A DNA stretch of 64,000 bases from the NCBI GenBank assembly GCA_902779675.1, contig CACZCK010000014.1:26193-90192 (forward strand). The letters are read 5' to 3'. The DNA comes from an uncultured Coriobacteriaceae bacterium (lineage in GTDB: Bacteria; Actinomycetota; Coriobacteriia; Coriobacteriales; Atopobiaceae). A model generated the notes under the pieces. It was not told the DNA's origin, did no database searches, and worked only from the letters and a program-made list of their open reading frames with translations. The position numbers were made by a program, and so were the translations under genes. Shown one piece after another: positions 21,763 through 30,438 of this stretch (its first letter is position 1; each line of letters starts with the position of its first letter).

Positions 21763-22479
21763 GTGATCTTCATCAGCTACAAGAGCGAGGAGTCTGCGCA
21801 GGCGCATGCCGTGTGCAGCTTGCTCGAAGCCAACGGCATCGACTGCTGGATGGCGCCGGACTCCATCGAGCCCGGTGGCGAGTACGGCACGCAGATCACC
21901 AATGCCGTGCGCACGTGCGACGCGCTGGTGTTGCTGCTGACGGAAGCTGCCCAGGCCTCGACGTACGTGCTGAGCGAGATCGACCTCGCCATGACTTTCA
22001 AGAAGGACATCGTTCCCCTGCACTTGGACGATGTCGAGCTCAATGACGCGTTTCTCTTTCGCATTGGTGTGATGCAGCGCATCGAGGCGCCCGGTCACGC
22101 CGAGGAGGCCTGTCGGGACTTGGTCATGCGCCTGCGCAAGGTCGGTCTCGCGCGGGGTGAGGGCCAGGTGGCGCCCGAGGAGCTACTCGTACCGGTCGTG
22201 GTGCCCGATGGCGTGGTGAGGACGCTTGAGCAGGTGCAAGGGGCGCGCGTCGCGGCGAACGAGGCGCCGAGGCGCCTGAGCTTCTCGAGCGCGCGCTTCC
22301 ACCTGATCATCTGCGGTGTCCTGGCTGCGGCGTTTGTGGTCATCGCACAGTTTGACCCGAACGCCGAATGGCTCATTACCTCCGTCGTGCTGTTCGCCCT
22401 CTTGTTCGAGGTGATCGCCGCGGTGGTACTGGGTCTGAGCAACTTCATCTCGCGGCGGAGGCGCAGCGGCAGGGCGTAA
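21763..22479 (+). CDS. TIR-domain protein with two C-terminal membrane segments
   Basis: The protein has 238 residues from GTG at 21763, chosen because GGAGGGGGAG lies just before it. The TIR domain (about 1-125) has IFISYKSEES, CWMAPDSIEPGGEY and STYVLSEIDLAMT with Glu72 at the catalytic position. A linker is followed by two membrane segments (about 175-195 and 201-226) and a basic tail. The TIR domain is clearly paralogous to that of the upstream gene, but the membrane parts differ. It lies 81 bases after that gene and 83 before the sirtuin gene, so one transcript is possible. Confidence 0.75.
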   Translation: MIFISYKSEESAQAHAVCSLLEANGIDCWMAPDSIEPGGEYGTQITNAVRTCDALVLLLTEAAQASTYVLSEIDLAMTFKKDIVPLHLDDVELNDAFLFRIGVMQRIEAPGHAEEACRDLVMRLRKVGLARGEGQVAPEELLVPVVVPDGVVRTLEQVQGARVAANEAPRRLSFSSARFHLIICGVLAAAFVVIAQFDPNAEWLITSVVLFALLFEVIAAVVLGLSNFISRRRRSGRA

Positions 22480-22562
22480 AGGCGGCCCCGGCCTCCGGGT
22501 GGTCGGACCCCGCCTGGCTGCGTGGCGTGCTAGCATAGCCTCAGGCGACGAGGGGAGGACCC

Positions 22563-23300
22563 ATGGCGAGGACCATTACCGATCCGCAGGAGGCGGCACT
22601 CGAGCTCAAGGAGCGTGTGGGCAAGGCGCGGCGCGTGGTCTTCTTTGGCGGCGCGGGCGTCTCCACAGCCAGTGGCATCCCCGACTTCCGCAGTGCCGAC
22701 GGCCTCTACCACCAGCACTTCAAGTACCCTCCCGAGACCATGCTCTCGCACAGTTTCTACGAGACGCATACCGCGGAGTTCTTTGACTTCTACCGCGAGC
22801 GCATGATCTGCCTCACCGCCAAGCCCAACCAGGCGCACTACAAGCTGGCCGAGCTCGAGCGCGACGGCAAGCTGCTTGCCGTGGTGACACAGAACATCGA
22901 CGGCCTGCATCAGGCGGCCGGGTCCAAGGCCGTGCTGGAGCTGCATGGCTCGGTACATCGCAACATCTGCCGCCGCTGTGGGCACGTGCATTCGGCGGAG
23001 TGGATCCTCTCCACCACCGGCGTGCCGCGCTGCGAGAAGTGTGGCGGCCAGGTGAAGCCCGACGTGGTGCTTTACGAGGAGAGCCTGGACGACGACGTGA
23101 TTACCACCAGCCTGCGCGCCATCGCCAGCTGCGACATGCTCATCGTGGGTGGCACGAGTTTGGTGGTCTACCCGGCGGCGGGGCTCATTCGTTACTTCCA
23201 GGGCGACCAGCTGGTCATTTGCAACCTGCAGCCCACGCCGCAGGACGCCAGCGCCGACCTCGTCTGCGCCTGCGACATCGCCAAGGCCTTCGCCTGGTAG
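22563..23300 (+). CDS. cobB: NAD-dependent protein deacylase, Sir2 family
   Basis: The protein has 245 residues, standard for bacterial sirtuins; GGGAGG precedes the ATG. NAD-binding GGAGVSTASGIPDFRS (29-44), TQNIDGLH (109-116), catalytic His128 in ELHGS, zinc ligands Cys136, Cys139, Cys157 and Cys160, then GGTSLVVYPA. It removes acyl groups from lysines, producing nicotinamide and O-acyl-ADP-ribose. All catalytic and zinc residues are present, so it looks like a normal deacylase rather than a defence-type SIR2 NADase, despite lying beside two TIR genes. Confidence 0.93.
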   Translation: MARTITDPQEAALELKERVGKARRVVFFGGAGVSTASGIPDFRSADGLYHQHFKYPPETMLSHSFYETHTAEFFDFYRERMICLTAKPNQAHYKLAELERDGKLLAVVTQNIDGLHQAAGSKAVLELHGSVHRNICRRCGHVHSAEWILSTTGVPRCEKCGGQVKPDVVLYEESLDDDVITTSLRAIASCDMLIVGGTSLVVYPAAGLIRYFQGDQLVICNLQPTPQDASADLVCACDIAKAFAW

Positions 23301-23344
23301 GCCTGCCTGCCTTTTCCCGTTGGTTGGCGGCGCACGCCAGAACG

Positions 23345-24106
23345 CTAGCCCTTGGTGAGGGGCCGTGCGGTGACTTCGACCCAGGCGGGCTTGAACCCGC
23401 TGGCCAGGGCGTTGCGAACCGACCTCACGTTGCTCCAGGCGGCGCAGTAGAAGGGCACTTTGCCACGAGCAAAGGTCTCGCGCGCGAGGCGGTTGGTGAG
23501 CGCCGTGGCAATACCCTGACGGCGATGGCTGGGCAACACGTCGATGCCGATCTGCCACATGTAGGCGCAGTCAGCCGAGCAACCGGCAAGACCGACGAGC
23601 GTGCTGCCGTCGTAGGCGCCCACACCCAACACGTCCAGCTGTGGACGCTTGTCGCAGAGCGCGTTGGACCAAGCGGGCAGGTAGAGGTCGCGGAAGTCCT
23701 CGGGACCCAGAACGCGCAGCTCAAAGAGGCAGGGGGGCTCTGCCGCGAATACCGCATCAACGTCGGGTAGGAAGTACTCCGCCTGGTACTGCACGCGAGC
23801 ACCTACGGGTGCGAGCAGCTCGTTGAGGCGGTAGAGCTCGGGCGTCTCAAAGGCGTCGTGCACGGCGTCGAGCGAGTCGAGCCACGAGGCCACCGGCTCC
23901 GCCAGCGCCTCGGTGCAGCAGGCCACCACGTTGCTCCCGTATGAGACCAGGTCGCAGACCTGCGGCGGCTCGTGGTATGCGGGCAGTCCCTCGCGCGGCT
24001 GGCTCACGCGTACCAGGTTCTCTGTGGCAAGGAAGTCCTTTGGCTCGCAGCAGCAGTTGATGGCCGATTGTGCCAGTGCGGTCTCAAGGATATCGGTGTT
24101 GGTCAT
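23345..24106 (-). CDS. GNAT-family N-acetyltransferase
   Basis: The protein has 253 residues. The ATG at 24106 follows AGAAGG. The C-terminal half carries the acetyl-CoA loop (QIGIDVLPSHRRQGIATALTNRL) and the following beta strand (VPFYCAAWSNVRSVRNALASGF) typical of GNAT enzymes. The N-terminal half is a divergent domain rich in acidic residues, as in two-domain GNAT proteins. The acceptor substrate is unknown. Confidence 0.8.
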   Translation of the reverse strand: MTNTDILETALAQSAINCCCEPKDFLATENLVRVSQPREGLPAYHEPPQVCDLVSYGSNVVACCTEALAEPVASWLDSLDAVHDAFETPELYRLNELLAPVGARVQYQAEYFLPDVDAVFAAEPPCLFELRVLGPEDFRDLYLPAWSNALCDKRPQLDVLGVGAYDGSTLVGLAGCSADCAYMWQIGIDVLPSHRRQGIATALTNRLARETFARGKVPFYCAAWSNVRSVRNALASGFKPAWVEVTARPLTKG

Positions 24107-24190
24107 GGGGCCTTCTCTGGTGGGTTTTGCACGCGTGGTCCTGTGGCCAAAGCTTAGCATGGGCAGACGTGCTTGCATTGCGCACCTCGT

Positions 24191-24289
24191 GGCTGTCTGG
24201 TCACCTCGGACAAGCAGCTCATACAGAAGGCCACGGTGCCGGCGCTTACCCCGGCCGACATGACCGCCTTGCTCGAGACACGCGTGTAG
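24191..24289 (+). pseudogene. Possible remnant of a gene 3' end
   Basis: Read from 24203 to the TAG at 24287, this intergenic stretch gives TSDKQLIQKATVPALTPADM and eight further residues. It has coding-like third-base GC and a protein-like composition, but no start codon or ribosome site. It lies in the 301-base gap 24107-24407 between divergent genes. It may be the tail of a gene lost by deletion, or chance; the family is not recognised. Confidence 0.3.
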
Positions 24290-24407
24290 CCTGTACCCTC
24301 GTTCTGCCAAACGTGACGCCACATCGACCGATTGCGACAGGGGAGGGGTCAGGCCGCGCGCATGTCGTACTCTCAGACTCGAGAAAAGTCGGCTGAGAGG
24401 ACCTCGC

Positions 24408-26987
24408 ATGGCATACGAAGACATCATGGCCCAGATGACCCTCGAGGAGAAGTGCGCCTTGCTGCAGGGCGCCAGCGCCTTTGGCACTTTTGCCATCCCC
24501 AGCTTGGACGTGCCCGAGCTGCAGTTTTCTGACGGGCCTCATGGCATGCGCCACCAGGACCCTACGACGGCCAATCACTTGGGTATTGGCGGCAGCCTGC
24601 CCGCCACCTGCTTTCCCACGGCGGCCACCGTGGCCCAGAGCTGGGACCCGAGCCTCGGCGAGCGGCTGGGCACGGCGCTGGGCGAGGAGGCGGCCAGCCA
24701 GGGCGTGGGCTGCGTGCTGGGGCCGGGCCTCAACATCAAGCGCAGCCCGTTGACCGGCCGCAACTTTGAGTACTTCTCCGAGGACCCCATCCTCGCTGGC
24801 AAGATGGCTGCCGCCTACGTGCGCGGCATCCAGAGTCAGGGGGTGGCGGCTTGCCCCAAGCACTATGCGGTCAACAGCCAGGAGACGCGCCGTCAGGCGT
24901 CCGACTCTGTGCTCGACGAGCGCACCCTGCGCGAGCTCTACCTCACCGGCTTCGAGACGGTGGTGCGCGAGAGCGACCCCTGGTGCATCATGACCAGCTA
25001 CAACCTGGTTAACGGCACCTATGCCAACGAGTCCAAGCATCTGCTGCAGGAGATCTTGCGTGACGAGTGGGGCTTTGGGGGCGCTGTTGTCACCGACTGG
25101 GGCGGCTCCAACAGTCACGTGGCCGGCGTTGCGGCGGGCTCCGACTTCCAGATGCCGGCACCCGGTTTGGACGAGGCTCGCACGCTGGCAGCGGCAGTGC
25201 GCGAGGGGCGTATCTCGCAGGCCACGCTCGACGCTCGCGTGGAGGAGGCACTGCATCTGGTGCTGCGTACCCGCGCCGCCGTCGAGGCCAGGCAGGGCCA
25301 GGACTTTGATGTCGAGGAGCATCATCAGCTGGCGCGCGAGATTGCCGCGCAGTCCATCGTGCTGCTCAAGAACGGCAAGGCCGAGACGCGCGGCGCCGTG
25401 GCGGGTGGGAGTCCCCTGCTGCCGCTGGTGCCGGGCACCAAGGTGGCTCTGATCGGCGACTTTGCCACTACGCCGCGCTACCAGGGTGCTGGGTCGTCGC
25501 TGGTCAACTGCACGAGGCTCGACACGTTGGCCGAGCTTGTTGGCCAGGAGGACCTGCAGTTGGTGGGCGTGGAACGCGGCTTTGAGCGGGACAGAACGGC
25601 GGATGCCGGGCTGCAGCAGGCAGCCGCCGATCTTGCCGCCCGTGCGGATGTGGCCGTGCTGTGCCTGGGACTCGAGGAGTCGGCCGAGTCCGAGGGCATC
25701 GACCGCCTGAACATGAAGGTCTCCGACGCGCAAGTTGCCCTGCTCGGGGCGGTGGCTGCGGCCAACCCCAACACGGTGGTGCTCCTCTCGGCCGGCGCGT
25801 CGGTCGAGACCGAGTGGACCACGGACGCGAAGGCCCTGCTGCATCTGGCCCTGGGCGGTCAGGCTGGAGCCGCCGCAGCGCTCGACGTGCTCATGGGGCG
25901 CGTCAATCCCTCCGGCAAGACGGCCGAGACCTGGTACCGCCATCTCTCTGACAACCCCACGGCGGGCAACTTCCCCAGCTACGAGAAGACCGCCGAGTAC
26001 CGCGAGGGTCTCTATGTGGGCTATCGCTACTGCCAGACGGTGGACGTGCGCCCAGCCTTTGCCTTTGGCTTCGGCCTCAGCTACACCACGTTTGCCTACT
26101 CCGACCTGCAGGTCGTGCCGGGCGATGCCACTCGTGGCACGGGGATCAAGATCTCGTTCACGGTGACCAATACCGGCGCCGTGGCCGGTGCCGAGGTCGC
26201 GCAGCTCTATGTGGCCAAGCCGCAGCACGAGGTGTTCCGTCCTGAGCAGGAGCTCAAGGCCTTTGCCAAGGTATTCCTGCAGCCGGGCGAGTCTCGTCGC
26301 GTGACGACGACGCTCGATGAGACGGCCTTCCGCTACTGGAATGTGGCCACGGACGCTTGGGAGGTCGAGGGAGGCACCTACGAGCTGCGCGTTGCCGCGG
26401 CGAGCGACAACGTGCGCCTGACCGGGGCCGTCGAGCTTGCGGGAACCGGGGCGCCCAACCCCTACGCAGGTCTCGACCTCGCGCCGTACGAGACCGGTCG
26501 GGTTGCGGGTGCCTGTGTGAGCGACGCGCAGTTTGCGGCCCTGCTCGGCCGTCCGCTGCCCGAGGCCAAGGTAACCATCGACGAGCGCATGACCTTCCGT
26601 GACCTCACGCATAGTCGCAGCCCCCTGCTTATGGGAATCGGTGCCGCGCTTGGTGCCGTGGAGAAGAAGGCCCTCGCCCAGGGCACGCCCAACCTCAACG
26701 TGGAGTTCGTCTACAACATGCCGCTGCGGGCCATTGGCCAGATGACCGGCGGCATCACCGACAGCGGCCTAGTGCGCGCTATCGTGCGCGAGGCCAAGGG
26801 CTGGGGCCTGGGTGGTATCGCGCTGCTCGTGCTGTCCCTCGCACTGGGCTGGGGTGTGGGACTGGGCCTGCTGCTCTGCTTGTTGTGGGTGCTGGGTCCG
26901 TGGGCTGTGGCCATGGTGGCCAACGCCGTGCGCAACGCGGCGAGCAAGAGGGCGTTGCAGGACGCGGACGCATTGCGCAGGGCCTAG
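24408..26987 (+). CDS. Glycoside hydrolase family 3 enzyme with a C-terminal membrane region
   Basis: The protein has 859 residues; GAGAGGA precedes the ATG. Canonical GH3 order: N-terminal barrel with the KHYAVNSQETRR substrate motif and nucleophile Asp230 in VVTDWGGS, GH3 C-terminal sandwich (about 290-530; IVLLKNG onward), then a fibronectin-III-like domain (about 575-680). Unusually it continues with about 160 more residues, including two adjacent hydrophobic segments (about 800-845) and a charged tail. No signal peptide is seen, so the catalytic part is likely cytoplasmic and membrane-attached. A beta-glucosidase or related exo-glycosidase is likely. Confidence 0.87.
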   Translation: MAYEDIMAQMTLEEKCALLQGASAFGTFAIPSLDVPELQFSDGPHGMRHQDPTTANHLGIGGSLPATCFPTAATVAQSWDPSLGERLGTALGEEAASQGVGCVLGPGLNIKRSPLTGRNFEYFSEDPILAGKMAAAYVRGIQSQGVAACPKHYAVNSQETRRQASDSVLDERTLRELYLTGFETVVRESDPWCIMTSYNLVNGTYANESKHLLQEILRDEWGFGGAVVTDWGGSNSHVAGVAAGSDFQMPAPGLDEARTLAAAVREGRISQATLDARVEEALHLVLRTRAAVEARQGQDFDVEEHHQLAREIAAQSIVLLKNGKAETRGAVAGGSPLLPLVPGTKVALIGDFATTPRYQGAGSSLVNCTRLDTLAELVGQEDLQLVGVERGFERDRTADAGLQQAAADLAARADVAVLCLGLEESAESEGIDRLNMKVSDAQVALLGAVAAANPNTVVLLSAGASVETEWTTDAKALLHLALGGQAGAAAALDVLMGRVNPSGKTAETWYRHLSDNPTAGNFPSYEKTAEYREGLYVGYRYCQTVDVRPAFAFGFGLSYTTFAYSDLQVVPGDATRGTGIKISFTVTNTGAVAGAEVAQLYVAKPQHEVFRPEQELKAFAKVFLQPGESRRVTTTLDETAFRYWNVATDAWEVEGGTYELRVAAASDNVRLTGAVELAGTGAPNPYAGLDLAPYETGRVAGACVSDAQFAALLGRPLPEAKVTIDERMTFRDLTHSRSPLLMGIGAALGAVEKKALAQGTPNLNVEFVYNMPLRAIGQMTGGITDSGLVRAIVREAKGWGLGGIALLVLSLALGWGVGLGLLLCLLWVLGPWAVAMVANAVRNAASKRALQDADALRRA

Positions 26988-27007
26988 CAAGAATGAGGCG
27001 TGACTTA

Positions 27008-27034
27008 GCGCAAAGGGGAGTATCCCTTTTGCGC
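27008..27034. repeat. Dispersed palindrome family A, copy 4
   Basis: GCGCAAAGGG/CCCTTTTGCGC arms surround GAGTAT, 20 bases after the GH3 stop. The core matches copies 1 and 3, while the outer arms changed from GACTC/GAGTC to GCGC/GCGC on both sides. Confidence 0.6.
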
Positions 27035-27067
27035 GAAGGATGATCGCTGGTGTGGAGGAAAGAGTCA

Positions 27068-27502
27068 ATGGCATTTCAGCAGTGGAAAGAGGAGCATCAG
27101 GCTCTCTGGGAGTTCATCCTGTTCAACATCCTGTCCAACGTGTCGACGGCGGCGCGCTTCGTGGTCACTTGGGTGGGCACAGCGCTCACTGGCGGCGCGG
27201 GGACCGCGGTGGTCTTTCTGGCCGAGCTGGCTTCGCAGGTGGTCAACTACTTCGTGCAGATGAAGTTCGTCTTCAGGTCCACCGCCGACTTTGGCAAGTC
27301 CGCGCCTAAGTACGCGGTGCTGGCGCTCATCATCATCGTTATGAACTCGGTCATCGTGCCTCGGGTGGGCCAGCTGCTCATTGGGGCGGGAGTCGCCGCG
27401 ACGGCCGTCAACGGCGCGATCGTGCCGGTTGCGGGTACGTTGCTCGCAGTAATCATCAGCTTCCCACTGCTCAAGTTCTGGATCGCCCCTGACGACAAGT
27501 AG
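27068..27502 (+). CDS. Small four-segment membrane protein, GtrA-like
   Basis: The protein has 144 residues from the ATG at 27068, nine bases after GGAGG. It has four hydrophobic segments and, after the second, NYFVQMKFVFRS. This resembles the asparagine-aromatic motif of GtrA proteins, which help move lipid-linked sugars. Neighbours are a GH3 enzyme and a transporter. The family assignment is tentative because overall similarity is read by eye. Confidence 0.6.
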   Translation: MAFQQWKEEHQALWEFILFNILSNVSTAARFVVTWVGTALTGGAGTAVVFLAELASQVVNYFVQMKFVFRSTADFGKSAPKYAVLALIIIVMNSVIVPRVGQLLIGAGVAATAVNGAIVPVAGTLLAVIISFPLLKFWIAPDDK

Positions 27503-27536
27503 ACGGCAGGCAATCAGACCGACAGCCAACCGTAGC

Positions 27537-27565
27537 GTGGCCCGGTGGAGCATCCAGCGGGCCAC
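27537..27565 (+). terminator. Terminator after the GtrA-like gene
   Basis: GTGGCCCG/CGGGCCAC stem, followed 13 bases later by a run of six T residues. Confidence 0.6.
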
Positions 27566-27722
27566 GTGGCGTTGTAGCCTTTTTTAGCGTTGCTGCATCT
27601 CCAGAGGCACCCGGAGACAAGCGCGGGGCAACCTCCATCTGCTCCGTTCGAGAAACGCCTTTTTCGGCTCGCGTTGTTGCGTACAATGACTGTCGTGCCC
27701 CACCCAAGCAAAGGTGATAGTC

Positions 27723-28895
27723 ATGAACAAGTACATTGAACGCATCGACCGCAGGTATGCCAAGGTCTGCATCTACGCCGGCGTCACGGTACTGCTGACC
27801 GTTGCGGCCTGCATGGTGCTCTATACGGCCTCGCCGGTGTTCGCCAAGATCTGGGAGCTGGTCTGCACGGTGCTCGAACCCATCGTGTACGGCGCGGCCC
27901 TGAGCTATGTGCTCAACCCCCTGGTCAAGCGCGTCTCCCATGCGCTTAGGCGTCGCGGCTGCTTTGTCAAGAACCCCATGCGCAGGCGTCGCATCTCCGT
28001 GGCTATCAGCCTCGTTCTGGTACTGCTGGTCATACTGGCCCTGACCGCCGTGTTCGTGCTGATGGTGACGCACAGCATCGCCAGCCTGCGCATCGAGCAG
28101 ATCCAGAGCCTGCTGGGCACGGCGCAGGGCGACCTCGTTGACCTGCTCAAGGTGGCCCATGAGCGCCTCGTCGAATGGAGAGTCCTCTCCAACGACGAGG
28201 GGGCCAATCCGCTTGCCATGTTCAGCAACGTCAAGGAGATCCTGACCAACGTGGTCTTTGCCATCATCTTTGGCATCTACTTCCTCATCGACGGCCCGTA
28301 CGTGTTCATCTATCTGGGTCGCGTCGGGCACGTCTTCTTCAAGGACGACATTGCCGTCGACCACCAGCGCCTCATGGCCGATGCCGACAAGGTCTTCTCG
28401 GGTTACTTCCGCGGCCAGGGCATCGATGCGGCTGTGGTAGGCGTGCTTTCGGGCATCATCCTCACGGCCATCGGCGTGCCCTTCGGGCCGCTGGTGGGTC
28501 TGCTCGCTGGTCTGGGCAACCTCATCCCGTATGTGGGCGGACCGGTGGGCTTTGGCTCCATCGCCCTCGTGTGCCTGCCCAGCGCTGCGTGGGGCAAGAT
28601 GATCGCCGGTTTTGTGGCGATGGGCCTCATCATGGTGGTGGACGCCAACGTCATCAACCCCAAGCTGCTCTCCGACAACGTGGAGGTGCATCCCATTCTG
28701 GTGCTCGCGGCCCTCATCGGTGGCGGCGCGGTGGGTGGCATCGCGGGCATGCTGGTGGCGGTGCCGTTTGCGGCGTTCCTCAAGATCCAGCTCGACCGCT
28801 GGGTCGAGAAGCGCGAGGCCGAGGAGGTTGCCGAACACAGGAGGAGGGTCGCCGCTCGCGCGAAGGCGGATGCTCAGCGCAAGGTGGCAAAGTAG
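27723..28895 (+). CDS. AI-2E family (PerM-like) membrane transporter
   Basis: The protein has 390 residues from the ATG at 27723 (AAAGGTGA six bases before). About eight membrane segments; the signature region PFGPLVGLLAGLGNLIPYVGGPVG and the VNPKLLSDNVEVHPILV-type stretch near the C-terminus identify the AI-2E transporter family. Members have been linked to autoinducer export or sodium/proton exchange; the substrate here cannot be told. A charged cytoplasmic tail ends the protein. TACAAT at 27682 may be its -10 box. Confidence 0.88.
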   Translation: MNKYIERIDRRYAKVCIYAGVTVLLTVAACMVLYTASPVFAKIWELVCTVLEPIVYGAALSYVLNPLVKRVSHALRRRGCFVKNPMRRRRISVAISLVLVLLVILALTAVFVLMVTHSIASLRIEQIQSLLGTAQGDLVDLLKVAHERLVEWRVLSNDEGANPLAMFSNVKEILTNVVFAIIFGIYFLIDGPYVFIYLGRVGHVFFKDDIAVDHQRLMADADKVFSGYFRGQGIDAAVVGVLSGIILTAIGVPFGPLVGLLAGLGNLIPYVGGPVGFGSIALVCLPSAAWGKMIAGFVAMGLIMVVDANVINPKLLSDNVEVHPILVLAALIGGGAVGGIAGMLVAVPFAAFLKIQLDRWVEKREAEEVAEHRRRVAARAKADAQRKVAK

Positions 28896-28914
28896 CGCGT
28901 TTGGAGGAGCGGCC

Positions 28915-29289
28915 GTGGGTGCGTTCAACGACAGGGTCTACGAGGTGGTCCGTCAGATTCCCTATGGCTGCGTGAGCACCTACGGCGACATCGCGCGGGC
29001 CATCGGGCAGCCGCGCAAGGCCCTCTTTGTGGGCTATGCCATGCGGAGCTCGATGGAAGAGGGCGCCGTGCCCTGCCACCGCGTGGTGTACAAGGACGGA
29101 CACATCTATCCCACCGACGACGAGGGTCAGCCCACCGTGCAAAAGATCATGCTGGAGCGCGAGGGCGTGCCCTTTGTGGACGAAAGCCATGTTGACCTTG
29201 ACGCATGCCACTGGACTCCGGGGCGCATGGATGCCGAGGGCCGTCCTGTCGACATCGACTGGGCTGCCGAAATGGGCGACCTGTTTTAG
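28915..29289 (+). CDS. MGMT-family alkyl-DNA repair protein (short form)
   Basis: The protein has 124 residues from GTG at 28915, seven bases after GGAGG. The winged-helix domain shows VRQIPYGCVSTYGDIARAIG and the active-site motif PCHR with Cys54. Alkyltransferase-like ATL proteins have Trp at this position; here Cys is kept, so methyl transfer is possible, though the N-terminal domain of full MGMT is missing and the C-terminal tail is not typical. It probably recognises alkylated guanine. It lies 19 bases after the transporter gene, likely co-transcribed. Confidence 0.82.
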   Translation: MGAFNDRVYEVVRQIPYGCVSTYGDIARAIGQPRKALFVGYAMRSSMEEGAVPCHRVVYKDGHIYPTDDEGQPTVQKIMLEREGVPFVDESHVDLDACHWTPGRMDAEGRPVDIDWAAEMGDLF

Positions 29290-29348
29290 GCGTGGCGCCG
29301 AGGGGCTAGCCGAGGAGCGCTGAGGGGCACGGGGCAAAGGGGGCACCC

Positions 29349-30197
29349 ATGCGGGTAAAGCTTGGTGCACGTGGACTGGGCCTGCGCGCGGACCATGTGC
29401 GCATACCGGTGGGGGAGCGGCGCATGCCTGCGCTCGTGCTGAGTCCGACGCGGCCGCACGCCGATGCGCCCGGCGTGCTGTGGATCCACGGCGGCGGCTA
29501 TGCCACTGGTATGAAGGAGATGGTCTTCATGTCACGGGCGGTCGACCTCGTGGAGCGCTACGGGGCTGTGGTGGTCTCGCCTGCGTATAGGCTGTCGTGG
29601 CAGGCGCCCTATCCTGCGGCGCTGCACGACTGCTACGCGGCCCTGCTGTGGATGCGCGAGCATGCGGCCGAGCTGGGTGTCAACCCCTCACAGCTAATGG
29701 TGGGTGGCGAGAGCGCTGGTGGCGGACTGACAGCTGCGCTCTGCCTGCCGGCACGCGACCGTGGCCGGGTGGCGGTTGCGTACCAGATGCCGCTCTATCC
29801 CATGATCGACAACCTCGACACCTGGAGCTCGGCAGACAACCACAACAAGATCTGGAACACGCGGCGCAACCACCAGGCGTGGCGGCTCTACCTGCGGCAG
29901 GACGCGCAATCGCCCAGCGTTTCGCCCTATGCCGCGGCTGCGCGTGCGACCGATCTCGCCGGTCTTCCGCCCCTGTATACCTTCGTGAGCACGGACGAAC
30001 CCTTCTACGCCGAGACACTTGCCTACGTGGAGGCGCTCCGCTCCGCGGGCGTGTCGGCCGAGGTGGACGTCTACCAGGGCCTCTATCATGCGTTTGACAT
30101 GCTCGAGCCAGATCTGCCCGAATCTCGGCTGGCACGCGAGCGCTTTTGCGAGCGTTTCGAGCAGGCAATGAGCTCCTGCTTTGCCCCTCAGCAGTGA
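29349..30197 (+). CDS. Alpha/beta hydrolase (HSL-type esterase)
   Basis: The protein has 282 residues; AAGGGGG precedes the ATG. Oxyanion motif HGGGYATG, nucleophile elbow GESAGGGL, then the acid (STDEPFY) and catalytic His (YHAFDM) give a full triad. The arrangement is that of hormone-sensitive-lipase-like carboxylesterases, acting on acyl or acetyl esters. It has no signal peptide. It follows the MGMT-family gene after 59 bases. Confidence 0.87.
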   Translation: MRVKLGARGLGLRADHVRIPVGERRMPALVLSPTRPHADAPGVLWIHGGGYATGMKEMVFMSRAVDLVERYGAVVVSPAYRLSWQAPYPAALHDCYAALLWMREHAAELGVNPSQLMVGGESAGGGLTAALCLPARDRGRVAVAYQMPLYPMIDNLDTWSSADNHNKIWNTRRNHQAWRLYLRQDAQSPSVSPYAAAARATDLAGLPPLYTFVSTDEPFYAETLAYVEALRSAGVSAEVDVYQGLYHAFDMLEPDLPESRLARERFCERFEQAMSSCFAPQQ

Positions 30198-30250
30198 GGC
30201 GCCAGAAGCGAGCGGTGGCGCTTTGAGGCGCACGGGACACTGGCAGCCAT

Positions 30251-30360
30251 GAATACGGTAAATGCCGTACGAATCCGGCAATAAGGGGATTCGGGGGTGT
30301 TAATGGGAGGCGCGACGCCCCCGAATCGCCTTATTGCCGTCTCAATCGGGCAATAAGGGG
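30251..30360. repeat. Paired palindrome element family B, locus 1
   Basis: Two 27-base palindromic units (30259-30285 and 30331-30357), each of the form T-A-rich AATGCC/ATTGCC, six to seven loop bases, then GGCAATAAG. They flank an inverted repeat GATTCGGGGG/CCCCCGAATC (30288-30327). The locus starts with GAATAC. The same arrangement recurs at 49583-49689. It lies after the esterase gene and resembles paired REP elements. Confidence 0.65.
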
Positions 30361-30438
30361 GTTGCGGACGAGAGCTGTCGCACGCGGGCGAACCGCGCGC
30401 CGCGTTTCAATCCATTTGCGGCTGGATTTTATGCAGCG

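Noticed and set aside
20509..23300. Classical Thoeris system (TIR plus SIR2-SLOG)
   Set aside because: The SIR2 here is a normal zinc-binding deacylase with no SLOG domain, and the TIR proteins are membrane-bound; it does not match ThsA/ThsB.
24246..26612. Long leftward open frame opposite the first GH3 gene
   Set aside because: Antisense shadow with arginine/histidine-rich composition and no ribosome site or family resemblance.
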